NCBI GenBank assembly: GCA_013141315.1
Contig: JABFRF010000134.1
Location: forward strand, 1 to 39,427
Length of the DNA stretch: 39,427 bases
Direction of reading: 5' to 3'
From: Gallionella sp.
Lineage (GTDB): Bacteria; Pseudomonadota; Gammaproteobacteria; Burkholderiales; Gallionellaceae
The translations under genes were made by a program, and so were the position numbers. Under the pieces are notes generated by a model. The model was not told the DNA's origin. It worked only from the letters and a program-made list of their open reading frames with translations, and ran no database searches. Shown piece after piece: positions 1 through 10,273 of the stretch (position 1 is the stretch's first letter; every line of letters starts with the position of its first letter).

Positions 1-156
1 ACATTTACAAGTACTACACCCCCAGCTCGCACTCAACTTCAAGTGCGACCCAAAGCCCTTACCCACAAAGTATAAAGAGGTTGTGCGAATAACCCCACCG
101 CATTGCGGTGAGGTCTGGTTCGCTGCGTTGCTCCCCCTACACTTTGCTTTGCCTGG

Positions 157-1365
157 TTAATCCCAGGACAACGCGCCACCGGTTTGATACTCGGTCACGC
201 GGGTTTCAAAAAAGTTTTTCTCTTTCTTAAGATCGATCATTTCTGCCATCCAAGGAAACGGGTTAGTCGCACCTTGATACAGCACATCGACACCAATTTG
301 TTGGCAACGACGGTTGGCAATAAATCTTAAGTACTCTTTGAACATCGAGGCATTGAGACCCAGCACGCCGCGCGGCAAGGTGTCTTCAGCGTAGGCATAT
401 TCCAACTCCACACCTTTTTGCAGCAGACCACGAATCTCTTCGCGGAATTCTGCGGTCCACAGGTGCGGATTTTCCATCTTAATTTGGTTGATTACATCCA
501 CCCCAAAATTCAGGTGCATTGATTCATCTCGCAAAATATATTGGTACTGTTCAGCTGCGCCCGTCATTTTATTTTGCCGACCTAGCGCAAGAATCTGCAC
601 AAAGCCAACATAGAAGAACAATCCTTCCATGATGCAGGCGAACACAATCAGGCTGCGCAACAATTGGCGATCTGTTTCTGGCGTACCGGTCTTAAATTCC
701 GGATTTGTCAGGACATCAATGAAGGGCAGCAGAAATTCATCCTTAGCGCGGATGCTCGGTACTTCGTGATACATGTTAAAAATCTCACCTTCATCCAGAC
801 CCAAGCTCTCAACGATGTATTGATAGGCATGCGTATGAATCGCCTCTTCAAAAGCTTGACGCAGCAAGTATTGGCGGCATTCTGGATTACTGATATGGCG
901 ATAGGTGCCCAGCACGATATTATTCGCTGCCAAGCTATCCGCTGTGGTAAAAAATCCAAGGTTACGTTTCACTAAATGTCGCTCGTCATCAGACAGCTTG
1001 TCGCTTTTCCATAAAGCTATATCGGCAGTCATATTCACTTCTTGAGGCATCCAGTGATTTGCACACGCCGCCAAGTATTTTTCCCACGCCCATTTGTATT
1101 TGAATGGCACGAGCTGATTCACGTCCGCATTGCAATTGATGATGCGCTTATCTTCTACGCGAATACGGCCAGTAGACGGCTTTGCAACAGGCTCTGCGTT
1201 TTTCACTACAGCCACAGGCATATCTGCTGCGTCGTCGTAACCAGCGACTTGGCTGGCGTTGTTTGCCAGCTTAGTCGAATGGCTAGTTGTTTCATCAAAT
1301 GATGACGTGTCCAACATGCCTAATGGCATGGCGGTTGATTTAATGTTTTCTTCAAATGTCAGCAT
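157..1365 (-). CDS. nrdB: Ribonucleoside-diphosphate reductase, class I, beta subunit (NrdB), with an in-frame repeat insertion in its N-terminal region
   Basis: 402 aa ORF. Motifs typical of the R2 family ([53 protein letters not shown]). Lies downstream of nrdA on the same strand. Confidence 0.97.
   Translation of the reverse strand: MLTFEENIKSTAMPLGMLDTSSFDETTSHSTKLANNASQVAGYDDAADMPVAVVKNAEPVAKPSTGRIRVEDKRIINCNADVNQLVPFKYKWAWEKYLAACANHWMPQEVNMTADIALWKSDKLSDDERHLVKRNLGFFTTADSLAANNIVLGTYRHISNPECRQYLLRQAFEEAIHTHAYQYIVESLGLDEGEIFNMYHEVPSIRAKDEFLLPFIDVLTNPEFKTGTPETDRQLLRSLIVFACIMEGLFFYVGFVQILALGRQNKMTGAAEQYQYILRDESMHLNFGVDVINQIKMENPHLWTAEFREEIRGLLQKGVELEYAYAEDTLPRGVLGLNASMFKEYLRFIANRRCQQIGVDVLYQGATNPFPWMAEMIDLKKEKNFFETRVTEYQTGGALSWD
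1237..1296 (-). repeat. 60-bp hairpin repeat, copy B (inside nrdB; conserved 54-nt core 1237-1290)
   Basis: Minus strand: GATGAA-ACAACTAGCCATTCGACTAA-GCTGGC-AAACAAC-GCCAGC-CAAGTCGCTGGTTAC, encoding [20 protein letters not shown]. Confidence 0.93.
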
Positions 1366-1419
1366 ATTCTTATCTCCTACTTACTTTTTTCCTAGCCACC
1401 ACCTTGAGAGCGAGTTTGC

Positions 1420-4284
1420 CTATTGGCAAGCCTCGCACTCAGGATTGTCAATCGAGCAAAACTGCGTTTCTTCAACCACACCACCATTAGTTGGTACGGC
1501 ATTCAGTGCGCCGGCGCGTCCGTTAGATTTTTCTGCTGAAGTTGCACCCAGCGTGCGCAAATAATAGGTAGTCTTCAAGCCACGCAACCAAGCCAGCTTG
1601 TAGGTTTCATCCAACTTGCGACCCGACACACCCGACATGTAGATGTTCAAAGATTGCGCTTGGTCTATCCACTTTTGACGACGTGAGGCCGCCTCAATCA
1701 ACCAGCTCGGCTCAACTTCAAACGCGGTTGCATATAAGCTGCGGAACTCGGCTGGAACGCGATCAATTTTTGCCAAGCTGCCGTCGAAATAATTCAGATC
1801 GGCAATCATTACTTCGTCCCACAAACCCAGTTGCTTCAAATCGGCAACCAAGTGCTCATTGATGACAGTGAACTCACCAGACAAATTTGATTTCACGAAA
1901 ATGTTTTGGTAGGTCGGCTCGATACAAGCGGACACGCCTATGATGTTAGAAATAGTGGCCGTCGGAGCAATTGCTACGCAATTGGAATTGCGCATACCAT
2001 GCTGTTTGATGCGCGCACGCAGCACATCCCAATCCATGCTAGCCGACATATCCACTTCGACATAACCGCCGCGCTCTTGACGCAGCAATTCTAATGAATC
2101 TTGCGGCAGAATGCCACGATCCCACAAGCTACCGCGATAGCTGGCATAACGACCACGCTCTTCAGCCAATTCAGTCGATGCCCAATAAGCGTAGTAGCAA
2201 ACCGCTTCCATTGAGCGATCTGCAAACTCCACCGCTGCCTCGGACGCATAAGGAATACGCAAATCATGCAAGCAATCTTGAAAACCCATGACACCCAAAC
2301 CGACCGGGCGGTGTTTCAAGTTAGCATTACGCGCTTTATCAACAGCGTAGTAATTGATGTCGATCACGTTATCCAACATGCGCATTGCTGTAGTAATGGT
2401 GGAACGCAATTTAGCGTGATCGATTTGACCTGCCTTCTCATGCCCTTTAGGGAACAAGTGCGCAGCCAGATTAACCGAACCCAAGTTACATACCGCAATT
2501 TCATTTTCATTGGTATTCAGCGTGATTTCTGTACACAGATTTGAGCTATGCACCACACCAACATGCTGCTGCGGAGAACGTATATTGCAAGGATCTTTGA
2601 AAGTGATCCACGGATGACCTGTTTCAAACAGCATAGTCAACATCTTGCGCCACATGCTAGCGGCAGGGATTCTTTTAAACAGCTTGAGTTCGCCACTCAC
2701 CGTCTTCGCTTCATAGCCTGTGTAAGCGCGTTCAAAAGCTGCGCCAAATTTATCGTGCAAATCCGGCACGTCAGATGGCGAGAACAATGTCCAATCGCCT
2801 CCCTCCATAACGCGCTTCATAAACAAATCGGGAATCCAGTTGGCCGTATTCATGTCGTGCGTACGACGACGATCATCGCCGGTGTTTTTGCGCAAATCCA
2901 AAAACTCTTCAACGTCCAAATGCCAAGTTTCCAAGTACGCACAAACCGCACCTTTACGCTTACCGCCTTGATTCACGGCAACTGCTGTGTCGTTCACCAC
3001 CTTAAGGAACGGCACCACACCTTGCGATTGACCGTTCGTACCTTTGATATGCGCACCCAGTGCGCGTACCGGTGTCCAATCATTACCCAAGCCACCTGCA
3101 AATTTTGCCAGCAACGCATTTTCTTTTATTGCATCGTATATGCCACTCAAGTCATCCGACACGGTAGTCAAATAACACGAAGAAAGTTGCGAACGCTGAG
3201 TTCCGGAATTAAACAGCGTTGGAGTCGAGCTCATAAAATCAAAGCTGGATAACAATTTGTAAAACTCTATCGCACGCGCTTCACGATCAATTTCACTCAA
3301 CGCCAAACCCATCGCCACACGCATGAAAAATGCTTGCGGCAATTCGATGCGCTGACCTTCGGTATGCAAAAAGTAGCGGTCATACAAAGTTTGCAAGCCC
3401 AAATATCCAAACTGCATATCACGCTGCGATTCCAATTCTTTAGCCAATCGCGTCAAATCAAACTGCGCCAAACGCTCGTCCAGCAAACCCGCTTTGATGC
3501 CCTTCTTGATAAATTTTGGAAATGATTCCGCATAGCGCGTCGCCATTTCTGATGGCAACACTTCCTCACCCAGCACTTCGCCACAAATGTTATTCAACAA
3601 CAAACGCGCGGTGACAAAATTATAGGCAGGCTCTTTTTCAATCAAAGAACGCGCAGACAACACCAAACACTTACGCACTTCGTGACGCGGCACACCATCG
3701 TATAAGTCTTTAAGCGTTAGCTTAATCACTGCATTTGCATCGACCACGTCGGTCAAGCCTACACAAGCCGCCTGCACCACCACTGTCAACAAATCCAAAT
3801 CCAGCGGACGCAACACGCCATCTTCATCTGTAACATTGATGACATGAGCCGGCTCTTTAGCTTTAGATTTGGCGCGTGAACGAGAACGCTCCTCGCGATA
3901 CAAAACATAAGTGCGCGCCACATCATGCTCACCCGAACGCATCAATCCCAACTCAACCTGATCTTGAATATCCTCAATGTGCATCGTGCCGCCATGCGGC
4001 TGACGACGCACCAGCGCCGACACCACACCATTAGTCAATTGATCCACCAACTCACGAACGCGCGCTGATGCCGCACCCTGACCGCCGTTCACTGCGATGA
4101 AGGCCTTCGTCAAAGCAATCGAGATTTTATCCGGCGCGAATACCACCACTGAGCCATTACGACGGATGACTTTATATTGATCAAAAGGGTTATTAGGTAT
4201 TGCAGAAGAAGTGGCGGGTGACTCAGAAACGTTGCCGATAGGCGCGATGAAGGTTACGGGACTATCTTTAACAGCATGCAGCAT
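1420..4284 (-). CDS. nrdA: Ribonucleoside-diphosphate reductase, class I, alpha subunit (NrdA), with N-terminal ATP-cone
   Basis: 954 aa ORF. ATP-cone-like N-terminus (YKVIRRNGSVVVFAPDKISIALTKAF), catalytic-domain motifs (TPTLFNSGTQRSQLSSCYL, SNLCTEITL, NSNCVAIAPTATISNI) and a C-terminal CEAC redox pair. Confidence 0.97.
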   Translation of the reverse strand: MLHAVKDSPVTFIAPIGNVSESPATSSAIPNNPFDQYKVIRRNGSVVVFAPDKISIALTKAFIAVNGGQGAASARVRELVDQLTNGVVSALVRRQPHGGTMHIEDIQDQVELGLMRSGEHDVARTYVLYREERSRSRAKSKAKEPAHVINVTDEDGVLRPLDLDLLTVVVQAACVGLTDVVDANAVIKLTLKDLYDGVPRHEVRKCLVLSARSLIEKEPAYNFVTARLLLNNICGEVLGEEVLPSEMATRYAESFPKFIKKGIKAGLLDERLAQFDLTRLAKELESQRDMQFGYLGLQTLYDRYFLHTEGQRIELPQAFFMRVAMGLALSEIDREARAIEFYKLLSSFDFMSSTPTLFNSGTQRSQLSSCYLTTVSDDLSGIYDAIKENALLAKFAGGLGNDWTPVRALGAHIKGTNGQSQGVVPFLKVVNDTAVAVNQGGKRKGAVCAYLETWHLDVEEFLDLRKNTGDDRRRTHDMNTANWIPDLFMKRVMEGGDWTLFSPSDVPDLHDKFGAAFERAYTGYEAKTVSGELKLFKRIPAASMWRKMLTMLFETGHPWITFKDPCNIRSPQQHVGVVHSSNLCTEITLNTNENEIAVCNLGSVNLAAHLFPKGHEKAGQIDHAKLRSTITTAMRMLDNVIDINYYAVDKARNANLKHRPVGLGVMGFQDCLHDLRIPYASEAAVEFADRSMEAVCYYAYWASTELAEERGRYASYRGSLWDRGILPQDSLELLRQERGGYVEVDMSASMDWDVLRARIKQHGMRNSNCVAIAPTATISNIIGVSACIEPTYQNIFVKSNLSGEFTVINEHLVADLKQLGLWDEVMIADLNYFDGSLAKIDRVPAEFRSLYATAFEVEPSWLIEAASRRQKWIDQAQSLNIYMSGVSGRKLDETYKLAWLRGLKTTYYLRTLGATSAEKSNGRAGALNAVPTNGGVVEETQFCSIDNPECEACQ

Positions 4285-4325
4285 AACTTTACTCCCAGAG
4301 AATTTTGTTTAGCGTAAAACGTAAA

Positions 4326-4372
4326 ACCACTACATATAGTATTTTTTTTAGCGTCGAGGCTAATTGTAGTAG
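4326..4372 (-). promoter_or_regulatory. Two NrdR-box-like palindromes upstream of nrdA
   Basis: CTACATATAG (4330-4339) and CTAATTGTAG (4360-4369) both match CTAnnnnTAG, are spaced 30 bp apart, and lie just upstream of nrdA. This resembles the tandem NrdR operator arrangement. Confidence 0.6.
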
Positions 4373-4517
4373 CTCGCAAAAAATTTGCAAGCGATAAATG
4401 TCCCAATTTGAATAAGCTCAAAAATAAAATTTTTCGCGCCTAAACAGTGCGGTATTTTCAATTTAGTGCAGCAACGCTAGAGAAAAATGAGGCAAGTTGC
4501 CGCAAGCCAAGCTACGC

Positions 4518-5063
4518 TTATGACAAGCTTGTGAGATAACGCGTCCAGTCAAAGCATGGCCCCGGATCAGTTTTGCGTTGAGGCGCAATATCGCTGTGTC
4601 CAGCGATGCCATCAATTGGATACGCAATGCGTATCGCTCGCGTCAAGCTAATCAGAGCATTGTATTGAGCATCGGTAAAAGGCACGCTATCCGCACCTTC
4701 CAGCTCAATGCCCAGCGAGTAATCATTACAGCGCGAACTACCTTGCCAGCAAGACTCCCCCGCATGCCACGCGCGATTCAAACAAGAGACGAATTGAATG
4801 ATCTGCCCGTCGCGGCGCACAAAAAAATGCGCCGACACCTTTAAGTCCGAGATGGTCGCGTAATAAGGATGCTCGTTCGCGTCTAGGGTATTGGTGAACA
4901 ATTGCCGCACACCGTCACCGCCGAATTCGTTCGGTGGCAAGCTGATATTGTGTATCACCAATAATTTGATTGCGCCGACAGGGCGATCATCGCAGTTGGG
5001 GGAAGGGATAAATTCACAACCGCTCAACAAGCCTTGCGCGTCAATCAGCATCGTCCATCTCAC
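4518..5063 (-). CDS. ampD: 1,6-anhydro-N-acetylmuramyl-L-alanine amidase AmpD (amidase_2 family)
   Basis: 181 aa ORF: LLVIHNISLPP...FGGDGV, HFFVRRDGQIIQFV, RAWHAGES, GHSDIAPQRKTDPGPCFDW. Confidence 0.95.
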   Translation of the reverse strand: MRWTMLIDAQGLLSGCEFIPSPNCDDRPVGAIKLLVIHNISLPPNEFGGDGVRQLFTNTLDANEHPYYATISDLKVSAHFFVRRDGQIIQFVSCLNRAWHAGESCWQGSSRCNDYSLGIELEGADSVPFTDAQYNALISLTRAIRIAYPIDGIAGHSDIAPQRKTDPGPCFDWTRYLTSLS

Positions 5064-6423
5064 CAGGTGCTTTAATGCCCAGTCGCTCCATGCGATAGCG
5101 CATGGTCCTGAATGTCAGCCCCAATAACTTGGCGGCTTCGGTACGATTAAAATTGGTTTGTTGCAAGGCTTCATGCAAGGCCTGCTTTTCGACTTGATCC
5201 AAATAATCCGGCAACGGGTATTTGCCGGTGATCGCGGTTTTATCCGGGCGCATACTTTCTACCGGCATCAACATCATATCCTGCACTTCGACCACACCAC
5301 CCTGACACAAGGTCAAAGCCCGCTCGATAGCATTTTCCAGCTCGCGAACATTTCCAGGGAAATTATAATTTTGTAACGCACGCATGGCCGCTTCAGAAAA
5401 ACGCACTTCCGTCTCGCCACGTAATTTATCCAAAACTTGTTGTGCTATTTTCGGAACATCATCACGCATCTCGCGCAAGGCGGGCATTTGGATCGGGATG
5501 ACATTCAGCCGAAAATATAAATCCTGACGAAATTCACCCTGCCGTACCCGCTCCGCCAAATCATAGTGGGTCGCGCTAATGATGCGCACATCAACAGCTT
5601 CTTCACTGGTTGCACCGATCTTGCGCACTTTCTTTTCCTGTATTGCGCGCAACAGCTTCACCTGCATCGCCAATGGCAAATCCGCCACCTCATCCAAAAA
5701 TAAAGTCCCCCCATGGGCTGCTTGAAAGAACCCATCCCGGTCTTTGTCCGCACCGGTAAACGCGCCTTTTTTATAGCCAAAGAATTCATTCTCCATCAGG
5801 GTGGACGGTATCGCACCACAGTTCACGGCAATAAACGGCTTCTCGCGGCGCGCGCCACTTAACGCAATCAGTCTTGCCGCCAATTCTTTACCACTTCCCG
5901 ATTCACCACTGACATGAACAGAAGCCTCACTGCGCGCCACGCGTGAAATCAAATCACGTGCTTTTTGCATCGCGGGTGATTGCCCGAGCAGCACCTTGTC
6001 GCCATTAGCCATATCCTGCTGCGGCAGGTTCAATGCAGATTTGACCAACACGCGCAATTGGTCAAGCGCGACTGGCTTGGCCAAGTAATCAAATGCACCC
6101 ACTTTAAGTGCGGCAATCGCATTTTCCATATTGCCGTGCGCGGTGATGACAGCACAAGGGGTGTCCAAATTATGCTGCGTGATGTACTGCACCACTTGTA
6201 GCCCATCACCATCCGGCAAACGCATATCGGTTAAGCAGAGATCGTAACGCTGCTCTTTTAATTTTTTGAGTGCAACTTGAACCGTCTCCGCTTTATCGAC
6301 CAGCAGCCCCATCCTCTCCAGAGCCATTCCGAGTAACTCCAATATATCCGGCTCATCGTCCACCAGCAGCACACGTGTACCTTTTGCCTGATAGCTATCT
6401 GCCATGCTCACGTCTCGCGCCAT
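5041..6423 (-). CDS. pilR: NtrC-family sigma-54-dependent response regulator, PilR-like
   Basis: 460 aa ORF. Receiver domain (LLVDDEPDILELL, DMRLPDGDG), AAA+ GESGSGKE and GAFTGA motifs, C-terminal Fis-type HTH. Overlaps the PilS-like kinase. Confidence 0.9.
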   Translation of the reverse strand: MARDVSMADSYQAKGTRVLLVDDEPDILELLGMALERMGLLVDKAETVQVALKKLKEQRYDLCLTDMRLPDGDGLQVVQYITQHNLDTPCAVITAHGNMENAIAALKVGAFDYLAKPVALDQLRVLVKSALNLPQQDMANGDKVLLGQSPAMQKARDLISRVARSEASVHVSGESGSGKELAARLIALSGARREKPFIAVNCGAIPSTLMENEFFGYKKGAFTGADKDRDGFFQAAHGGTLFLDEVADLPLAMQVKLLRAIQEKKVRKIGATSEEAVDVRIISATHYDLAERVRQGEFRQDLYFRLNVIPIQMPALREMRDDVPKIAQQVLDKLRGETEVRFSEAAMRALQNYNFPGNVRELENAIERALTLCQGGVVEVQDMMLMPVESMRPDKTAITGKYPLPDYLDQVEKQALHEALQQTNFNRTEAAKLLGLTFRTMRYRMERLGIKAPGEMDDAD

Positions 6424-7999
6424 ATCGATCTAACCCTCTAAAAGTAATTTGAAAACGCGCACCCGGTCGCCCCTCCCTGTCAAGGTATTCCAACCGCGCC
6501 CCGTTTGCCTCACATAATTCTTTGGCGACATACAGGCCCAAACCTGTACCCTCGGCGACCGTAGTGAAAAACGGTTCGAACAATTTACTTTGCTGCTCGA
6601 CAGAAATTCCCTGCCCATCATCCTGTACCAGCAGAACCAATTGATCGTCCGCAATGATCATTTGCAACATCACGCTGCCCGGGGACTTGCTGCAATAGCG
6701 CAAAGCATTGCGACACAAATTCCATAGCACCTGATGCAAATGTCCCGAGTCAAATGATATTTTGATATTGGGAAGTGACAACAGTACCAATATATTGGCA
6801 TTGATATGTTCTGCCGCATTGAATTCTTGTATAAACGTGTGCAGTTTTTCGGTCAAATCAAACAGCTCACGCTGGGCTCGGTCACGACGATTCAACTGCA
6901 TGACATCCTCAATGATTTGATTGATGCGCCGCGTATTCTCCAATACGATTTGCAACAAGCGTTGCTGACCTGCGCTCACCCTCTCCTCCTGCAACAGTTC
7001 GGTAGCATAGCTAATTGCCGACAAAGGATTGCGCACTTCATGTGCAATGTTTGCCGTTAAACGACCCAGTGCAGCCAATTTAATTTGCTGCGCCTCGGCT
7101 TTCACACGCTGCATGTCTTCCAAAAAAATAACCGCGCCACTGTTTGCATCCAAATCGATCGGTACAAAACGCAATCGCGCTTGCACGCCCACATCCAAGG
7201 GCAAGGTGCTACGACTAACGATACCCGTTTGCATCCATACCGTATATTGCCCAAATAATATGGGGAATGTATCCGCCAACCGTTTTCCCTGACACAGCTC
7301 GATATGCAGCAATCGTTCGGCGCAGGTATTCATTTGCGTGATGATGCCACTACCATCGACGACGACCACGCCATCATGCATATCTCGCATCACCAAACGG
7401 CTGGCCTCATACATGCTAAATAAATCACGACCGCGGCGCTGTGCCAATTCCTGGCTATCCACCGCATATTTCGCCAGCATATGCGTCAACCAAGCTACCG
7501 CAAAATAAGCGACACACAACAACCCCACTTGAACATATTGCGATATATCCGCTTCACCATACAACACCGCATAAGCATGTGCCAAGAGCATGGCGATACT
7601 CGCCAGTGCGGCAAAAAATAATGTGATGGTGCCTCGACTGATGATACCCGCAGCAGCCAACGAAACCAGTAGCAGCAAACCGATATTGCTGCGAATACCG
7701 CCACTCATATACGAAAGCAGGGTCAATCCGACAATATCACCCCCCACTTGCAAAGCTAACTGCCAGATAAAGCCAGGCCAACGTAACCGCAAAGGGATAA
7801 ATGAAAGCAGCACAATCGCGGCATAGATCAAGCTGCCAATGAAAAACAATTTCCAATTGCTGGCACCCAGCGATAACGCTTTGCTAAACGCTACCGCAAA
7901 GAAAACCAACAAAAAAGATAACGCCAATCGGTACAGCGAGAAATAATGCAGGGAACGCCAAAAATCGACAGGTTGGGTACCGTTATCCAACTTATCCAT
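6395..7999 (-). CDS. pilS: Membrane sensor histidine kinase, PilS-like (TM segments, PAS, HisKA/HATPase)
   Basis: 534 aa ORF. Hydrophobic N-terminus, HEVRNPLSAISYATELL H-box, N and G boxes (NLCRNALRY, DDGQGIS, GTGLGLYVAKEL). Adjacent to the PilR-like regulator. Confidence 0.9.
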   Translation of the reverse strand: MDKLDNGTQPVDFWRSLHYFSLYRLALSFLLVFFAVAFSKALSLGASNWKLFFIGSLIYAAIVLLSFIPLRLRWPGFIWQLALQVGGDIVGLTLLSYMSGGIRSNIGLLLLVSLAAAGIISRGTITLFFAALASIAMLLAHAYAVLYGEADISQYVQVGLLCVAYFAVAWLTHMLAKYAVDSQELAQRRGRDLFSMYEASRLVMRDMHDGVVVVDGSGIITQMNTCAERLLHIELCQGKRLADTFPILFGQYTVWMQTGIVSRSTLPLDVGVQARLRFVPIDLDANSGAVIFLEDMQRVKAEAQQIKLAALGRLTANIAHEVRNPLSAISYATELLQEERVSAGQQRLLQIVLENTRRINQIIEDVMQLNRRDRAQRELFDLTEKLHTFIQEFNAAEHINANILVLLSLPNIKISFDSGHLHQVLWNLCRNALRYCSKSPGSVMLQMIIADDQLVLLVQDDGQGISVEQQSKLFEPFFTTVAEGTGLGLYVAKELCEANGARLEYLDREGRPGARFQITFRGLDRYGARREHGR

Positions 8000-8030
8000 A
8001 GCTAATTTTGATGCTCATGAAAAAACAACA

Positions 8031-8288
8031 TTAGCGCCGCTTAGCAAATGCATCTCGATGTGCTGCACTGCAAAAGAAATGACCATCGGCCAATATACTC
8101 TCCCCCTTGGGTAAATGTACTCCGCAATGTGTACAACGCACCATATCTTCAGCGGCATCTTTAGTCACCGATTTATCTTGCTCAGAGGCTTTTTTACCAT
8201 AAGACCTCACCAACAAATAAATCGCCACCACAATCGCCAGCAAAAAAAATAAACGACTCATTTTCATCCTCGCTTTCTGCTTATCCAA
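8031..8288 (-). CDS. PP0621-family small membrane-anchored protein with CxxC motif
   Basis: 85 aa. Single N-terminal TM helix followed by VRCTHCGVHLPKGESI...FCSAAHRDAF. Confidence 0.75.
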   Translation of the reverse strand: MDKQKARMKMSRLFFLLAIVVAIYLLVRSYGKKASEQDKSVTKDAAEDMVRCTHCGVHLPKGESILADGHFFCSAAHRDAFAKRR

Positions 8289-8314
8289 AATATTTCATAG
8301 GAATGATGCCGCTA

Positions 8315-8367
8315 TGTAGGAGCGAGCTTGCTCGCGAAAGGAATTCGCGAGCAAGCTCGCTCCTACA
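8315..8367. repeat. Perfect inverted repeat (24-bp arms, 5-nt loop), REP-like hairpin
   Basis: TGTAGGAGCGAGCTTGCTCGCGAA-aggaa-TTCGCGAGCAAGCTCGCTCCTACA in the moeB / PP0621-like intergenic region. Confidence 0.95.
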
Positions 8368-8405
8368 AAACCCCTAGGTTTATAACGGATGAACTATACC
8401 CGAAC

Positions 8406-9152
8406 TCAACATCCACAAACCGCGCACGCAAAATCTTTACTCACTGTGCTGCGCTGCAGGGTCATATCCAGTGCATTACAAACCAGCAACTTGCCGCTCA
8501 AGCCGCGTTCGATACCCGCCAACACTTTGAGTGCTTCGGCAGCCTGTAAAGTGCCGATGATGCCCACCAACGGCGCAAACACACCAGTTGTCGCACAGCG
8601 TAATTCAGCAGCAACGGCATCTTCGGGAAACAGACAATTGTAGCAAGGCATCTCGTTACGACGAAAATCAAATACCGCCACTTGACCATCAAACTGTATC
8701 GCCGCACCCGATACCAAAGGCTTGCGATGAATTAGACAGGCACGATTAACGGCATAACGTGTGGCAAAATTATCACTGCAATCCAGAACCACATCGGCCC
8801 GGGCAACCAACTCATTCAACTGCCCCGCATCCACACGCACGGATAGCGCAATACACTCCACTTCTGGATTAACCTCACGCAACAGCGCCCGAGCAGAAAC
8901 CACTTTAGCTTGCCCTACCGACTGGGTGCGATGGATGATCTGCCGCTGCAAATTACTCAACTCCACCGTATCATCATCACACAAAGTCAATTGCCCGATG
9001 CCACTGGCGGCCAAATACAGCACTGCAGGAGAACCCAGGCCACCCACCCCAATGACAAGCACCTTGGCTGACAGCCAAGCTTGCTGACCCTCAATGCCAA
9101 TTTCCTTGAGCAAAATGTGGCGGCTATAGCGCAGCAGCTGTTGATCGTTCAT
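8406..9152 (-). CDS. moeB: MoeB/ThiF/HesA-family adenylyltransferase (probable molybdopterin-synthase adenylyltransferase)
   Basis: 248 aa. RYSRHILLKEIGIEGQQ, nucleotide-binding VLVIGVGGLGSP, DNFATRYAVN, C-terminal CAVC. Confidence 0.88.
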   Translation of the reverse strand: MNDQQLLRYSRHILLKEIGIEGQQAWLSAKVLVIGVGGLGSPAVLYLAASGIGQLTLCDDDTVELSNLQRQIIHRTQSVGQAKVVSARALLREVNPEVECIALSVRVDAGQLNELVARADVVLDCSDNFATRYAVNRACLIHRKPLVSGAAIQFDGQVAVFDFRRNEMPCYNCLFPEDAVAAELRCATTGVFAPLVGIIGTLQAAEALKVLAGIERGLSGKLLVCNALDMTLQRSTVSKDFACAVCGC

Positions 9153-9205
9153 ATGAATAAATGAGGTTGGTCATGGATGCAAGAATAGCCGAATGCCGCA
9201 CAAAT

Positions 9206-9235
9206 AAAAACGGGCATCCGAAGATGCCCGTTAGT
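9206..9235 (-). terminator. Rho-independent terminator of the porin gene, UUCG tetraloop
   Basis: On the minus strand: ACGGGCATC-TTCG-GATGCCCGT followed by TTTTATTT. Confidence 0.85.
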
Positions 9236-9274
9236 TTTACGTCAAACTACCGGCGATCTGATGATCGCGGATAA

Positions 9275-10273
9275 TTAGAACGCGTGCTTCATACCTACAG
9301 CAACAGTAGATGGATCTGCTGCATTTGTCGCTGCTTGCGTTACTTTGTTGTACAAAGCATAAACTGAAGTACGCTTGCTCATTTCGTGGTCATAGCCCAC
9401 AGTCACTTGCTTAGCGTTATTAGTTGCTGCTCCGCCATTAAGCTTTGCATCACCACGCTTAGTGAAAGCCAACTTAACTGCGTCAGTTGAGCTCAAGCTG
9501 TATTTTCCACCGAGGTACAAGTTAGTACCTTTAGTGTCGCCGGCAGTTGTGGTGTCAGTTGTTTTTTCAACGACTGCATTGATTTTAAATGCGTCGATAG
9601 CGTAGCTGCCACCCAACTTGAATGCTTTACCAGATGCACCGGCAATCGCTTTAGTTTTGTCATAAGCCAGCGTAGCGTACATGCCTTCCATGCCATACAT
9701 ACCAGCCAAAGAAACAGTTGAACCTTCAGCAGCAGTTTGTTGTTTCGCAACCGCTCCAGCTACTGAAAAACCACCCATAGATGGGCTCATGTAGTTGATT
9801 GAATTTTGACGACGCGCATCATGACCATTGCCCATCAAAGTAACACCAGCCAAACCACGGTTATCTGCAGCAGTATCGTCAGCAAACAAATCTAAGCTGC
9901 GTGTTGAGATTTTGTAAGCTGAATCATAACGGCCGGCCAAAGCTGTACCGAAGTCTGCACTTTTCAGGCCCAAGAATGTGTTACGGTCAAACGTGAATGT
10001 GTTAGAGCCAGAAGCTTGATCAACACTACCTTCAGCCTGAAACATTGCTGTCAAACCACCACCGATGTCTTCGTTACCCGCCACGCCCAGACGTGAGGCA
10101 TTGTTAACCAGCTCGCTGGTTGATTTGCTGTTTGTGGTAGCACCGTCATTAATGCGTTCAGCAGACAAGTTAACTTGACCATACAGACCAACGTTGCCAC
10201 CAGTGTCAGCCATTGCTGCAACTGGAGCTACCAATGCTGATGCGATTGCCAGAGCGATAATTTTCTTTTGCAT
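9275..10273 (-). CDS. Gram-negative general porin (OmpC/PorB-like)
   Basis: The ORF opens at 10348, but a signal peptide starts at the internal Met: MQKKIIALAIASALVAPVAAMADTGGNVGLYGQVNLSAE. Terminal GMKHAF ends in Phe, as typical for porins. Confidence 0.92.
   Translation of the reverse strand: MQKKIIALAIASALVAPVAAMADTGGNVGLYGQVNLSAERINDGATTNSKSTSELVNNASRLGVAGNEDIGGGLTAMFQAEGSVDQASGSNTFTFDRNTFLGLKSADFGTALAGRYDSAYKISTRSLDLFADDTAADNRGLAGVTLMGNGHDARRQNSINYMSPSMGGFSVAGAVAKQQTAAEGSTVSLAGMYGMEGMYATLAYDKTKAIAGASGKAFKLGGSYAIDAFKINAVVEKTTDTTTAGDTKGTNLYLGGKYSLSSTDAVKLAFTKRGDAKLNGGAATNNAKQVTVGYDHEMSKRTSVYALYNKVTQAATNAADPSTVAVGMKHAF

Noticed and set aside
96-110. Hairpin CACCGC-att-GCGGTG downstream of nrdB as a terminator
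   Set aside because: Short stem and no T-run on the minus strand; not strong enough to call.
2548-3252. 234-aa plus-strand ORF antisense to nrdA
   Set aside because: Lies wholly inside the well-supported nrdA coding sequence on the opposite strand. Cys/His/Arg/Gln-rich composition looks like a shadow of the codon usage; no recognisable domain.
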